From contig JACCYC010000199.1 in NCBI GenBank assembly GCA_013696665.1, forward strand, positions 1-13,988: a stretch of 13,988 bases of DNA, given 5' to 3'. This stretch comes from Burkholderiaceae bacterium. GTDB taxonomy: Bacteria > Pseudomonadota > Gammaproteobacteria > Burkholderiales > Burkholderiaceae_F. Below are positions 1-6,432 of the stretch, in pieces (position 1 is the first letter of the stretch; every line of letters starts with the position of its first letter). The translations under genes and the position numbers were made by a program. Below the pieces are notes generated by a model. The model did no database searches. It had not been told where the DNA came from and was given only the letters and a program-made list of their open reading frames with translations.

Positions 1-744
1 GACCTTGGCGTTGACGTTGTCCTCGAATGCACCGGATTTTTCACCACCAAGGAGAAGGCATCCGCGCATTTGAACGGCGGTGCGAAGAAAGTGATCATCT
101 CGGCACCGGGCGGCAAGGATGTCGACGCAACCATCGTCTTTGGTGTCAACCAAGGCACGCTGAAGGCGTCGCACACGGTGATATCGAACGCCTCGTGCAC
201 CACGAATTGCCTGGCGCCGTTGGTCAAACCGCTGAACGAAAAAATCGGGCTTGTCAGTGGGCTAATGACGACTATCCACTCGTACACCAACGATCAAGTG
301 CTGACCGACGTCTATCACGAAGACCTGCGCCGTGCGCGCGCCGCCGCCCATAACATGATCCCCACCAAGACCGGTGCGGCAGCGGCCCTCGGCTTGGTGA
401 TGCCGGAGCTCAGTGGAAAACTTGACGGCTATGCGATCCGGGTCCCGACGATCAATGTGTCGATCGTCGATCTGACGTTTATCGCAGCCCGCGATACCAC
501 GGTCGACGAAGTCAACGCGATCATGCAGGCGGCCGCTGCCGGGGAACTGAAGGGCGTACTTGGTGTCAATGCAGCGCCGCTCGTTTCCAGCGACTTTAAC
601 CATGATCCGCGTTCCTCGATTTTTGATGCAACGCTGACCAAGGTTGTGGGACGACTGGTAAAGGTTTCGAGTTGGTACGACAACGAGTGGGGCTTTTCAA
701 ACCGGATGCTCGATACGGCTGTCGCGCTGATGGCGGCGGAATGA
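1..744 (+). CDS. gap: Glyceraldehyde-3-phosphate dehydrogenase, C-terminal part (5' end outside the window)
   Basis: The frame is open from base 1 and ends with TGA, giving the last 247 residues of an enzyme that is usually about 335 long, so roughly 90 N-terminal residues with most of the NAD-binding fold are missing. It catalyses NAD(P)-dependent oxidative phosphorylation of glyceraldehyde 3-phosphate to 1,3-bisphosphoglycerate in the cytosol. The catalytic site SNASCTTNCLAP is present, with the nucleophilic Cys encoded at 196-198. The general-base His lies in TTIHSYTNDQ, and the phosphate-binding RRARAAAHNMIPTKTGAA and the C-terminal SWYDNEWGFSNRM motifs are intact. Its usual downstream partner pgk is about 5.7 kb away here because a protease/sortase cassette lies between them. 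Whether it is the glycolytic or the Calvin-cycle (cbbG) isoenzyme cannot be told from this part. The family assignment is very secure. Confidence 0.97.
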   Translation, partial: DLGVDVVLECTGFFTTKEKASAHLNGGAKKVIISAPGGKDVDATIVFGVNQGTLKASHTVISNASCTTNCLAPLVKPLNEKIGLVSGLMTTIHSYTNDQVLTDVYHEDLRRARAAAHNMIPTKTGAAAALGLVMPELSGKLDGYAIRVPTINVSIVDLTFIAARDTTVDEVNAIMQAAAAGELKGVLGVNAAPLVSSDFNHDPRSSIFDATLTKVVGRLVKVSSWYDNEWGFSNRMLDTAVALMAAE

Positions 745-745
745 A

Positions 746-807
746 TAAAGGCGACCGCTTTGTGCGGCGCGGCGTTAAAGGCGACCGCTTTGTGCGGCGC
801 GGCGTTA
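746..807. repeat. Tandem 30-bp direct repeat (two copies) directly after gap
   Basis: Two perfect head-to-tail copies of a 30-bp unit lie at 746-775 and 776-805, and the match runs about 2 bp further. The first copy starts 2 bp after the gap stop codon. Each unit contains a small inverted repeat, CCGC-TTTGT-GCGG. Two copies are too few to be a CRISPR array, and there are no spacers. It may be a slippage duplication or part of an intergenic repeat family. Confidence 0.85.
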
Positions 808-835
808 CAGCACACTAGTGCGGCGTTTAACGCCG
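770..835 (+). terminator. Inverted repeats after gap; possible terminator or attenuator structure
   Basis: CGGCGTTAAA at 770-779 is perfectly complementary to TTTAACGCCG at 826-835. Alternatively, 821-835 folds on itself as CGGCG-TTTAA-CGCCG. The two folds are mutually exclusive, and the longer one uses a half inside the tandem repeat. No U-tract follows, so this is not a classic intrinsic terminator. A role in ending or tuning gap transcription before the protease cassette is an inference. Confidence 0.4.
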
Positions 836-964
836 AGTGACCACTGAGTGCACGGCCTATTTCCACCGAAGGTGCGTGTGCGGTACGCCGTTAAGCTGAC
901 AGGCGCGTTTACAGGATTCTCGGTACCGTTGCGTAGGCTTTTTCTTGGCGTCCGCGTTACACCC

Positions 965-1327
965 ATGGCGAGCACCTTGCATTTCGTTCGGCTGTCCTCC
1001 GCTGTCATGGCGCTGCTGATGACCGCGCTCTGTGCCTGCTCGGCACCCGCTTCGATGCCGCATAGCGACACTGCTCCCGTTATTGCAGCGCTGATCGTCA
1101 AGCCCCGCGTCACGACCAGCGACCCCGCGGCCGTGCTCAAGCCGATGCGCGCAACGCTCGGTGAGGCGGCAGGCACTCGATATGTGCGGGCGCTTGCCGG
1201 CGATGCACATCTGGTACACCTTACCGGCCCAGCGCAACCGGGTGAGGTGGCGCAATTGATCGAACGTCTGCGTAGCTCGGCCGCTTTTCAGTACGTCGAA
1301 CTCGATTCGATGATGAAAATTAGGTAA
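965..1327 (+). CDS. Lipoprotein resembling a free-standing S8 protease propeptide (I9-like)
   Basis: The predicted product has 120 residues. From ATG 965 it has a lipoprotein signal peptide with lipobox L22-C23-A24-C25 and Ser at +2, which suggests outer-membrane sorting rather than inner-membrane retention. The mature part aligns along its whole length with the propeptides of both downstream S8 proteases. ALIVKPR matches RLIVKLR and TLIVKMR, YVRALAGDAHLVHL matches SIRAMAGSATLMAL, and FQYVELDSMMK matches VEYADPDIMFK. It stops where those proteins enter the catalytic domain. Known I9-like propeptides and inhibitors act as folding chaperones or inhibitors of subtilisins, so this protein could do the same from a membrane anchor. 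That role is inferred. The frame is open back to GTG 848, but only ATG 965 gives a clean signal peptide, and no strong ribosome binding site is visible. It ends 30 bp before the first protease gene and is probably co-transcribed with it. Confidence 0.78.
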   Translation: MASTLHFVRLSSAVMALLMTALCACSAPASMPHSDTAPVIAALIVKPRVTTSDPAAVLKPMRATLGEAAGTRYVRALAGDAHLVHLTGPAQPGEVAQLIERLRSSAAFQYVELDSMMKIR

Positions 1328-1346
1328 TACAGCGAACGCGTTTTTG

Positions 1347-1352
1347 AAAGGA
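1347..1352 (+). promoter_or_regulatory. Ribosome binding site fixing the GTG start of the first S8 protease
   Basis: AAAGGA lies 5 nt before GTG 1358. The same layout (purine-rich AGGAATT, then GTG) precedes the second protease gene, which supports both GTG starts. Confidence 0.75.
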
Positions 1353-1357
1353 ATTTC

Positions 1358-3457
1358 GTGAATCGTCATCTGCTGGGTTTGGCCGGCGCCTTGTTAGCAA
1401 GCGTCGCCATTGCTGTGCCGTCGACAGCTCCAACTTCCTCCGGAAGAATCACGCCCAAGCAGGCGGCCCTGAGGGGCGTTGCACCTACTGCGCTCGCGCA
1501 GCCCGAGCAAATGGTGTCTCGCCTGATCGTCAAGCTTCGTGCTCCGAGCGCAAGCGAGCTCGCCCGTCCGATGTCAGCGTCGCGTGTGCAGTCGCTGTCT
1601 GCAAGTGCTGGCGTCGGCATGAAGTCGATCCGCGCGATGGCGGGTAGCGCCACGCTGATGGCTTTGGACACGCCGTTGCCGTTATCTGAGGCCAGGGCTG
1701 TTGCGGCCCGGCTTTCGCTTGATGCGTCGGTCGAGTACGCCGATCCCGACATCATGTTCAAGAAGGTGACGACACCGAATGACACGCGATTCAATGATTG
1801 GCAGTGGAACCTGTTTCCGCCCACATCAACCTACACCGGTGCTCTAACGACCGGAGGGACAAAGGCTGCCGTTGCTACCGGCGGTGCGAATCTGCCCCCG
1901 GCCTGGGACGTCACCACCGGCCATAGCAGCGTGGTCCTAGCCGTGATTGATACTGGCATCGTCAACCATCAGGATCTGAACGGGGCCGGTATCGCGCCTT
2001 TTAGCGCAACCTACGTTCCGAATGGCCGGTTCCTCGCTGGATATGATTTTATTTCGAGTGACGTGGGCGCCGGTAACAGCCCACCGTTCCCGGCCGACTT
2101 TGTATCGAATGACGGCGATGGGCGCGATGCCGATCCTTCCGACCCTGGCGACTGGGTGACAACAACGGAAGAGTCTACGTATCCCACTCAATGTGACGAC
2201 GGCAACACAGGACCGCAGAACAGCAGTTGGCACGGCACTCACATGTCAGGCGTTGCAGCAGCCACTGCCAACAATGCCATGGGCATCGCGGGCATCGGGT
2301 GGAACATACGAATTCTTCCAGTGCGCGCATTGGGCAAATGCGGTGGTTCGCTATCCGACATTGCGGAGGCTATCCGCTGGGCAGCAGGGCTTTCGGTACC
2401 CGGTATCCCGAACAATACGACGCCAGCGCAGGTGATCAACCTTAGCTTGGGTGGTGGCACGACTTGTCCTGCGAATATGCAAAGTGCGGTCACCGCAGCA
2501 ATCGCTGCGGGTGCAGTTGTCCTCGCTGCGACGGGCAACGACGGAGTCACCGGACTGTCCGCCCCAGCAAACTGCACAGGAGTAATCGGCGTCACCGCGC
2601 ATACCATCAATGGCGAGAACGCCGACTACGCGAACATTGGTGCTGCTGGTGGCGCCGGACCGCAGCCAAGCATCAGTTCACCCGGCGGCGGTTCGCCGGT
2701 ACTGCTGGGCGCTGGCTTGGGCACGGACGACCCGAACTGGTTCGGTTATTACATCTGGTCCACGATTCTGTTTGGCAATACAACGCCCACCAGCGGCGGC
2801 GGGTCCGGGGGTGCGAGTGTTGGGCCCGCGTATTCCGGGTTCACCGGCACCAGCGCGGCAACGCCTCAGGTCGCAGCCGTTGCTGCTTTGATCAAATCAA
2901 TGATTCCGGCGGCGACACCCGCAGAGATTCGCAGCTTCCTTGTAACCAATGTGCGGCCACATCCACCAGGCGGGGCGTGCGCGACCGGCGGTGGACTTGC
3001 CGGCCAATGTGGACCCGGGTTGCTTGACGCGAACTTAGCCGTTCGTGCTGCAGCCGCTTCCGCGCGTCCGGTGATTTTTTCGCAACCACAAAACACATCG
3101 GTGTTCGAGGGTCAGACAGCGACGTTCTCGGTTGATGCAACGGGGGCCGGCCCGATCACTTATCAATGGCTTCGCAACGGCGTGCCAATTCCAGGTGCCA
3201 TTGCCGGGTCCTACACCACGCCAGTCTTGACCATCGCCGCCGACAATGGCGCCACATATTCTGTGGTGATCACGAATGCAGTGGGCTCGGCAACCAGCGC
3301 ATCGGCCACGCTTGGAGTTGCCGTCCTTCCACCGCCGCCGCCCGCCGGCGCGCCACCGCCGACTGGCGGAGGAGGTGGAGGCGGCACGATTCCTCTATGG
3401 CAATTATTTCTTCTAGCCGGCCTGATGTTCGGTTCGCGGATCCGCGGCCGCGAGTAG
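1358..3457 (+). CDS. Exported S8 subtilisin-like serine protease with Ig-like domain and GlyGly-CTERM-type sorting tail (copy 1)
   Basis: The precursor has 699 residues. Residues 1-20 are a signal peptide. Residues 31-136 are an I9-like propeptide, starting with the motif ITPKQAALRGV that is shared with copy 2. The S8 domain covers about 150-565, with Asp198 (AVIDTG), His292 (SWHGTH), oxyanion Asn394 (ATGND) and Ser499 (GTSAATPQ). The long Asp-His insert with NDGDGRDADPSDPGDW resembles the AprV/S8_13-like group of secreted proteases. Six cysteines (279, 328, 370, 406, 541, 551) are conserved in copy 2 and suggest three disulfides. An Ig-like domain (about 571-655) is followed by a Pro/Gly-rich linker. 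The tail from about 670 is a Gly run, a hydrophobic stretch (IPLWQLFLLAGLMFG) and Arg-rich SRIRGRE, the layout of GlyGly-CTERM signals cut by rhombosortase. All catalytic residues are intact, so it is probably an active protease. Its substrate is unknown. Confidence 0.93.
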   Translation: MNRHLLGLAGALLASVAIAVPSTAPTSSGRITPKQAALRGVAPTALAQPEQMVSRLIVKLRAPSASELARPMSASRVQSLSASAGVGMKSIRAMAGSATLMALDTPLPLSEARAVAARLSLDASVEYADPDIMFKKVTTPNDTRFNDWQWNLFPPTSTYTGALTTGGTKAAVATGGANLPPAWDVTTGHSSVVLAVIDTGIVNHQDLNGAGIAPFSATYVPNGRFLAGYDFISSDVGAGNSPPFPADFVSNDGDGRDADPSDPGDWVTTTEESTYPTQCDDGNTGPQNSSWHGTHMSGVAAATANNAMGIAGIGWNIRILPVRALGKCGGSLSDIAEAIRWAAGLSVPGIPNNTTPAQVINLSLGGGTTCPANMQSAVTAAIAAGAVVLAATGNDGVTGLSAPANCTGVIGVTAHTINGENADYANIGAAGGAGPQPSISSPGGGSPVLLGAGLGTDDPNWFGYYIWSTILFGNTTPTSGGGSGGASVGPAYSGFTGTSAATPQVAAVAALIKSMIPAATPAEIRSFLVTNVRPHPPGGACATGGGLAGQCGPGLLDANLAVRAAAASARPVIFSQPQNTSVFEGQTATFSVDATGAGPITYQWLRNGVPIPGAIAGSYTTPVLTIAADNGATYSVVITNAVGSATSASATLGVAVLPPPPPAGAPPPTGGGGGGGTIPLWQLFLLAGLMFGSRIRGRE

Positions 3458-3466
3458 GTGGTCGTT

Positions 3467-3498
3467 ACGCAAGGCGCGCCACCCGGGCGCCCTTGCGT
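3467..3498 (+). terminator. Strong stem-loop 9 bp after the first protease gene
   Basis: An 8-bp stem ACGCAAGG/CCTTGCGT and a 5-bp stem GCGCC/GGCGC, joined by a single bulged C, enclose the loop ACCCG. The position directly after the stop codon suits a terminator or a 3' stabilising hairpin. The U-tract is missing, so intrinsic termination is uncertain. Confidence 0.55.
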
Positions 3499-3722
3499 TC
3501 GCAGTTGTTGCCCCATCGTCCAAAAAAAGCGGGTGCGGTACGCCTTTTGGGTGACCGTTGCGTGAGTCCTTTCGCAGGGTTGTTCACGTAAGCTTTCTTC
3601 AATCGTGCGTTGATTCCATTCGTCGGCTCTTAATCGAGTCGCGCACTGTATTTCGGCGTTAATCGAGCGATTGCGTGCTCGCCGCGCATTCAAGATGTCG
3701 AGTTACTAGCTCGAACTTTGCG
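3499..3722 (+). promoter_or_regulatory. Probable control region of the second protease gene
   Basis: No gene is supported in this stretch. It carries a 12-mer GTGCGGTACGCC (3533-3544) and ACCGTTGCGT (3554-3563) that also occur, in the same order, upstream of the lipoprotein gene (878-889 and 925-934). It also has a 9-bp direct repeat TTAATCGAG (3630-3638 and 3659-3667, 29 bp apart) and an inverted repeat TCGAG-N7-CTCGA (3698-3714). No clear sigma70 promoter was identified. A regulatory role is inferred from position and from the shared words, some of which could match by chance. Confidence 0.35.
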
Positions 3723-3729
3723 AGAGGAA
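3723..3729 (+). promoter_or_regulatory. Ribosome binding site fixing the GTG start of the second S8 protease
   Basis: AGAGGAA lies 5 nt before GTG 3735. It matches the site in front of copy 1 and rules against the upstream in-frame start at 3675, which would add 20 residues with no signal-peptide character. Confidence 0.75.
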
Positions 3730-3734
3730 TTATC

Positions 3735-5780
3735 GTGTTGCATCCAAGATTCGGTAGAGCGGTTGGGTTCAGTGCTGTCGCCGCAATTGCGAGCGCTGTT
3801 GTTGCGTGGCCTTCCGCCATCGCTCAATCGTCGGTAAAGATCACTGCCAAGCAAGCGGCATTGCTCGGCGTTGCCGCAACGGTGCCTGCGAGCGAAGAAA
3901 CTGTGTCGACTTTGATCGTGAAGATGCGCTCTCAAGGCTCGCAACTCGCGCAGGTGCAAGGCGGCGCGTACGTCCGATCGATAGCAAACATGACCGGCCT
4001 CGGCGTCAAGGCCGTTCGTGCAATGAGCGAAAGCACTTCGCTGCTGACACTCGATGCCCCAATGAAAATGTCGGAAGCCAAAGCGCTTGCGGCGCGACTG
4101 GCGAGCAATCCGGCTGTCGAATACGCGGAGCCCGACGTGGCGATGCGGCCATTCGCAGTGCCCAACGATCCGGACTTTCAATTCAAACAGTGGAATCTTT
4201 ATCCACCGCTGTCGGTTTACACCGGCAGTAAGGTCGTCGCGATGGGTCAACCTCCGGCGACCGACTCCGCTCCTGCAGCGGGTGCGGCGAACCTGATCAC
4301 TGCGTGGGATCGCACCAAAGGTGTCGACACCGTGGTCGTAGCAGTGATCGATACCGGCATCGTGAATCATCCGGACCTTAATGGCTCTTCTGTGGCTGGT
4401 GCCTATACCGCCGGGGGACGCTTCCTGGCTGGCCATGACTTCGTATCCTCGGACGCCCTCGGGCTGCCGGCAAACTTCGTATCCAATGATGGCGGCGGAC
4501 GGGACGTGTCGCCACTAGATCCGGGCGACAACATAACGGCGGGTGAGAGGGCTAATCCTCTATGCAACGACAACACGCCCAATCAACAGAATGTGAATGC
4601 CAATAGCACCTGGCACGGAACCCACAGCGCAGGTGTCGTAGCGGCGACTGCCGACAACACAGATGGGATCGCGGGCATCGGCTGGAACGTCAAAGTGCTC
4701 CCGGTTCGTGCCCTCGGAAAGTGCGGCGGTGCGATGTCGGACATCGCCGACGCGATTCTTTGGTCAGCGGGTTTGACGGTTACCACTGCACCAGCCCCAC
4801 CCGCTAACACGAACCCTGCGCGAGTGATTCTGGTGGGTGCGGGTGGCAAAGCAGGCCTGGCTTGTAGCCAGACCTTGCAGAGCGCTATTGATGCCGCGAT
4901 CGCTGCGGGTTCGGTGGTTGTTGCGGCGACGGGGAATGAAGGCGTGTTCGACTTGGGCGCGCCGGCAAATTGCAACGGCGTAATTGCCGTGACCGCGCAC
5001 GCGATCAACGGCGAGAATGCGTCCTATTCGAATATCGCACCCGCTAGCGGCGGCGCGCAGGTGAGTGTCAGCGCAGCCGGCGGCGGTTCCCCAGCTTCGC
5101 TGGGTGCGCTAGGCCCGATCGACAATCCGGCGTGGGACGGCTATTACATCTGGTCGACTGCAACCAACGGTACAGGCGGGCCCGGAACGCCGTCGATCAG
5201 CGGCAGAATCGGAACCAGCCCCGCTGCGGCGCAAGTCGCGGCTGTGGCTGCTCTGATCAAGTCAGTGGTTCCCGGTGCAACGCCATCGCAAGTCAAAAGC
5301 GCCATCATGACCAGTGCTCGCCCGTTTCCGGAGCTAAGCTCATGTGCCCCAGGCCGGGTTTACGCAGGCCGCTGCGGCACGGGCATGCTCGACGCAACGC
5401 GCGCTTTGCAAGCTGCCGGACCGCCGGTGATTGTCACGCCGCCGAAAGCTATCACCGTCGCTGCAGGTGCGGCGGCGTCGTTCACCATCGATGCAGTCGG
5501 CGTGGTCAGCTACCAGTGGACGCGCGCGGGAGTCCCGATCGCCGGGGCGACCAGTGCTTCGTACACAACGCCGGCGCTCGCTGCGGCTGACAATAACGTC
5601 GGCTATACCGTCGTGATGACGAACTCGTTCGGTAGCACCACGAGCCCCGCTGCCATCGTGACGGTAAGCGGTGGTTCGAACTCGCCTTCGGGCGGCGGTG
5701 CGCTGCCCCTTTGGCAGTTGCTACTGATGTCAGGGTTGCTGCTGGCGGGTCGCGCGCGCGTCGGCAGTCACAAACAGTAG
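3735..5780 (+). CDS. Exported S8 subtilisin-like protease with Ig-like domain and GlyGly-CTERM-type tail (copy 2, atypical active-site motifs)
   Basis: The precursor has 681 residues and is collinear with copy 1. It has a signal peptide (to about A30-Q31), a propeptide with ITAKQAALLGV (36-46) and TLIVKMR, an S8 domain at about 150-560, an Ig-like domain at about 563-645 and a Gly-rich tail ending GGGALPLWQLLLMSGLLLAG plus basic residues. Asp206, His294, Asn401 and Ser495 are kept, as are six cysteines (277, 330, 377, 413, 537, 547). Two near-invariant motifs differ. GTS-x-A-[AST]-P is GTSPAAAQ, with Ala498 in place of the usual Pro. The substrate-binding strand SLGG of copy 1 (363-366) is GAGG (368-371). 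The gene is therefore either specialised or losing function. Its last 51 bp overlap the 3' end of rrtA on the other strand. The tail is predicted to be removed by that rhombosortase. Confidence 0.9.
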   Translation: MLHPRFGRAVGFSAVAAIASAVVAWPSAIAQSSVKITAKQAALLGVAATVPASEETVSTLIVKMRSQGSQLAQVQGGAYVRSIANMTGLGVKAVRAMSESTSLLTLDAPMKMSEAKALAARLASNPAVEYAEPDVAMRPFAVPNDPDFQFKQWNLYPPLSVYTGSKVVAMGQPPATDSAPAAGAANLITAWDRTKGVDTVVVAVIDTGIVNHPDLNGSSVAGAYTAGGRFLAGHDFVSSDALGLPANFVSNDGGGRDVSPLDPGDNITAGERANPLCNDNTPNQQNVNANSTWHGTHSAGVVAATADNTDGIAGIGWNVKVLPVRALGKCGGAMSDIADAILWSAGLTVTTAPAPPANTNPARVILVGAGGKAGLACSQTLQSAIDAAIAAGSVVVAATGNEGVFDLGAPANCNGVIAVTAHAINGENASYSNIAPASGGAQVSVSAAGGGSPASLGALGPIDNPAWDGYYIWSTATNGTGGPGTPSISGRIGTSPAAAQVAAVAALIKSVVPGATPSQVKSAIMTSARPFPELSSCAPGRVYAGRCGTGMLDATRALQAAGPPVIVTPPKAITVAAGAAASFTIDAVGVVSYQWTRAGVPIAGATSASYTTPALAAADNNVGYTVVMTNSFGSTTSPAAIVTVSGGSNSPSGGGALPLWQLLLMSGLLLAGRARVGSHKQ

Positions 5781-6341
5781 GCCGAGCAAGGTGCCGCACG
5801 CCGCGCCGATCAGGTGCGCTTGCGGCACAACTCCCGCGCCAAGCCACTCCGCATAGGGTGTCGTGGCGTCGCCGGGCTGTTCAAGCACTACCTTGATCCA
5901 GCCGCCCAGCCACAACGCTGCAGGCAACCAGAGTCCACGCATGCGCAGTCCGCGAGCATTGATCAGCCAGACGGTCGCGCCGGCAAAAAATAGTCCGTGC
6001 AACGCACCCGACAGCCCGCGATACCAAACGATCGACGGGTAGAACCCCGCAAGGCCTGCGCTGATTGCGAGCGCTGCGCACCATAGCGTTACTAGCTGGC
6101 GACGCGCCGTCAGGTCCGGAGTAAATAGCCGCGCCACCACCCAGAGGGCTACGGCATTGATCAGCGCATGTTGCCAATTGACGTGCACGAAATGGCCGCT
6201 CAGCCAGCGCCAGGGCTCGCCGCTGACCGCCGTGTTTCGATACTCGAGCGCGGCCGCGTAGGGTGTCGCCTGCAACAGCAGCATCAGCATCGCTAATGCC
6301 AACGCAACTACTTCGGCGCGTGACAGTGCAATTGCTTTCAC
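5730..6341 (-). CDS. rrtA: Rhombosortase, a rhomboid-family intramembrane protease for GlyGly-CTERM proteins
   Basis: The product has 203 residues and starts at GTG 6341. It is a polytopic inner-membrane protein with about six hydrophobic segments. The rhomboid features are the first-half motif WRWLSGHFVHVNWQHALIN, with H58-x3-N62 in the place of the HxxxN of GlpG, nucleophile Ser111 in YRGLSGALHG, and catalytic His176 in the last helix (AHLIGAACG). The GLSGxLHG form and the short length favour the rhombosortase subgroup over housekeeping GlpG. Rhombosortases cut the C-terminal anchor of exported proteins; Vibrio VesB is the studied case, where the new C terminus receives a lipid-derived group before type II secretion. 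Two proteins with matching tails are encoded next to it, which strongly supports the assignment. It converges with copy 2 (51-bp overlap) and diverges from pgk. The Shine-Dalgarno-like AGGAAG is rather far upstream, so expression may be low. Confidence 0.87.
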   Translation of the reverse strand: MKAIALSRAEVVALALAMLMLLLQATPYAAALEYRNTAVSGEPWRWLSGHFVHVNWQHALINAVALWVVARLFTPDLTARRQLVTLWCAALAISAGLAGFYPSIVWYRGLSGALHGLFFAGATVWLINARGLRMRGLWLPAALWLGGWIKVVLEQPGDATTPYAEWLGAGVVPQAHLIGAACGTLLGLLFVTADARATRQQQP

Positions 6342-6360
6342 GGGTTCGCTTTCATCTTCC

Positions 6361-6366
6361 TATAAT
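6361..6366 (+). promoter_or_regulatory. Candidate sigma70 -10 box (TATAAT) for pgk-pyk
   Basis: A perfect TATAAT lies 66 nt before the pgk start, in the 91-bp gap between the diverging rrtA and pgk genes. The -35 is weak (TTTCAC at 6336-6341 with 19-bp spacing). Such a promoter would free pgk and the genes after it from read-through of the protease cassette. Confidence 0.5.
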
Positions 6367-6432
6367 GCCCAATCCCATATTGATCGTGCTGCAGATGTGC
6401 CCACGGCAGCGCGACCCGCAAAGCTCCACGTT

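Noticed and set aside
746..835. Tandem repeats considered as a CRISPR remnant
   Set aside because: The two 30-bp units touch each other with no spacer, and no cas gene is present.
848..964. Extended N terminus of the propeptide-like lipoprotein from GTG 848
   Set aside because: The extra 39 residues are basic and would bury the signal peptide; ATG 965 gives a proper lipoprotein signal.
3675..3734. Upstream start for the second protease
   Set aside because: GTG 3735 has a ribosome binding site in the same layout as copy 1 and gives a normal signal peptide directly.
4827..5228. Second S8 gene as a pseudogene
   Set aside because: The frame is intact over 681 codons, and all catalytic residues, six cysteines, the Ig-like domain and the tail are kept, so reduced or changed activity is possible but not a broken gene.
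6339..6356. Five-codon leader ORF (ATG to TGA) overlapping the GTG start of rrtA on the minus strand
   Set aside because: The Shine-Dalgarno-like sequence is too close to its ATG, and a peptide this short cannot be supported without data.
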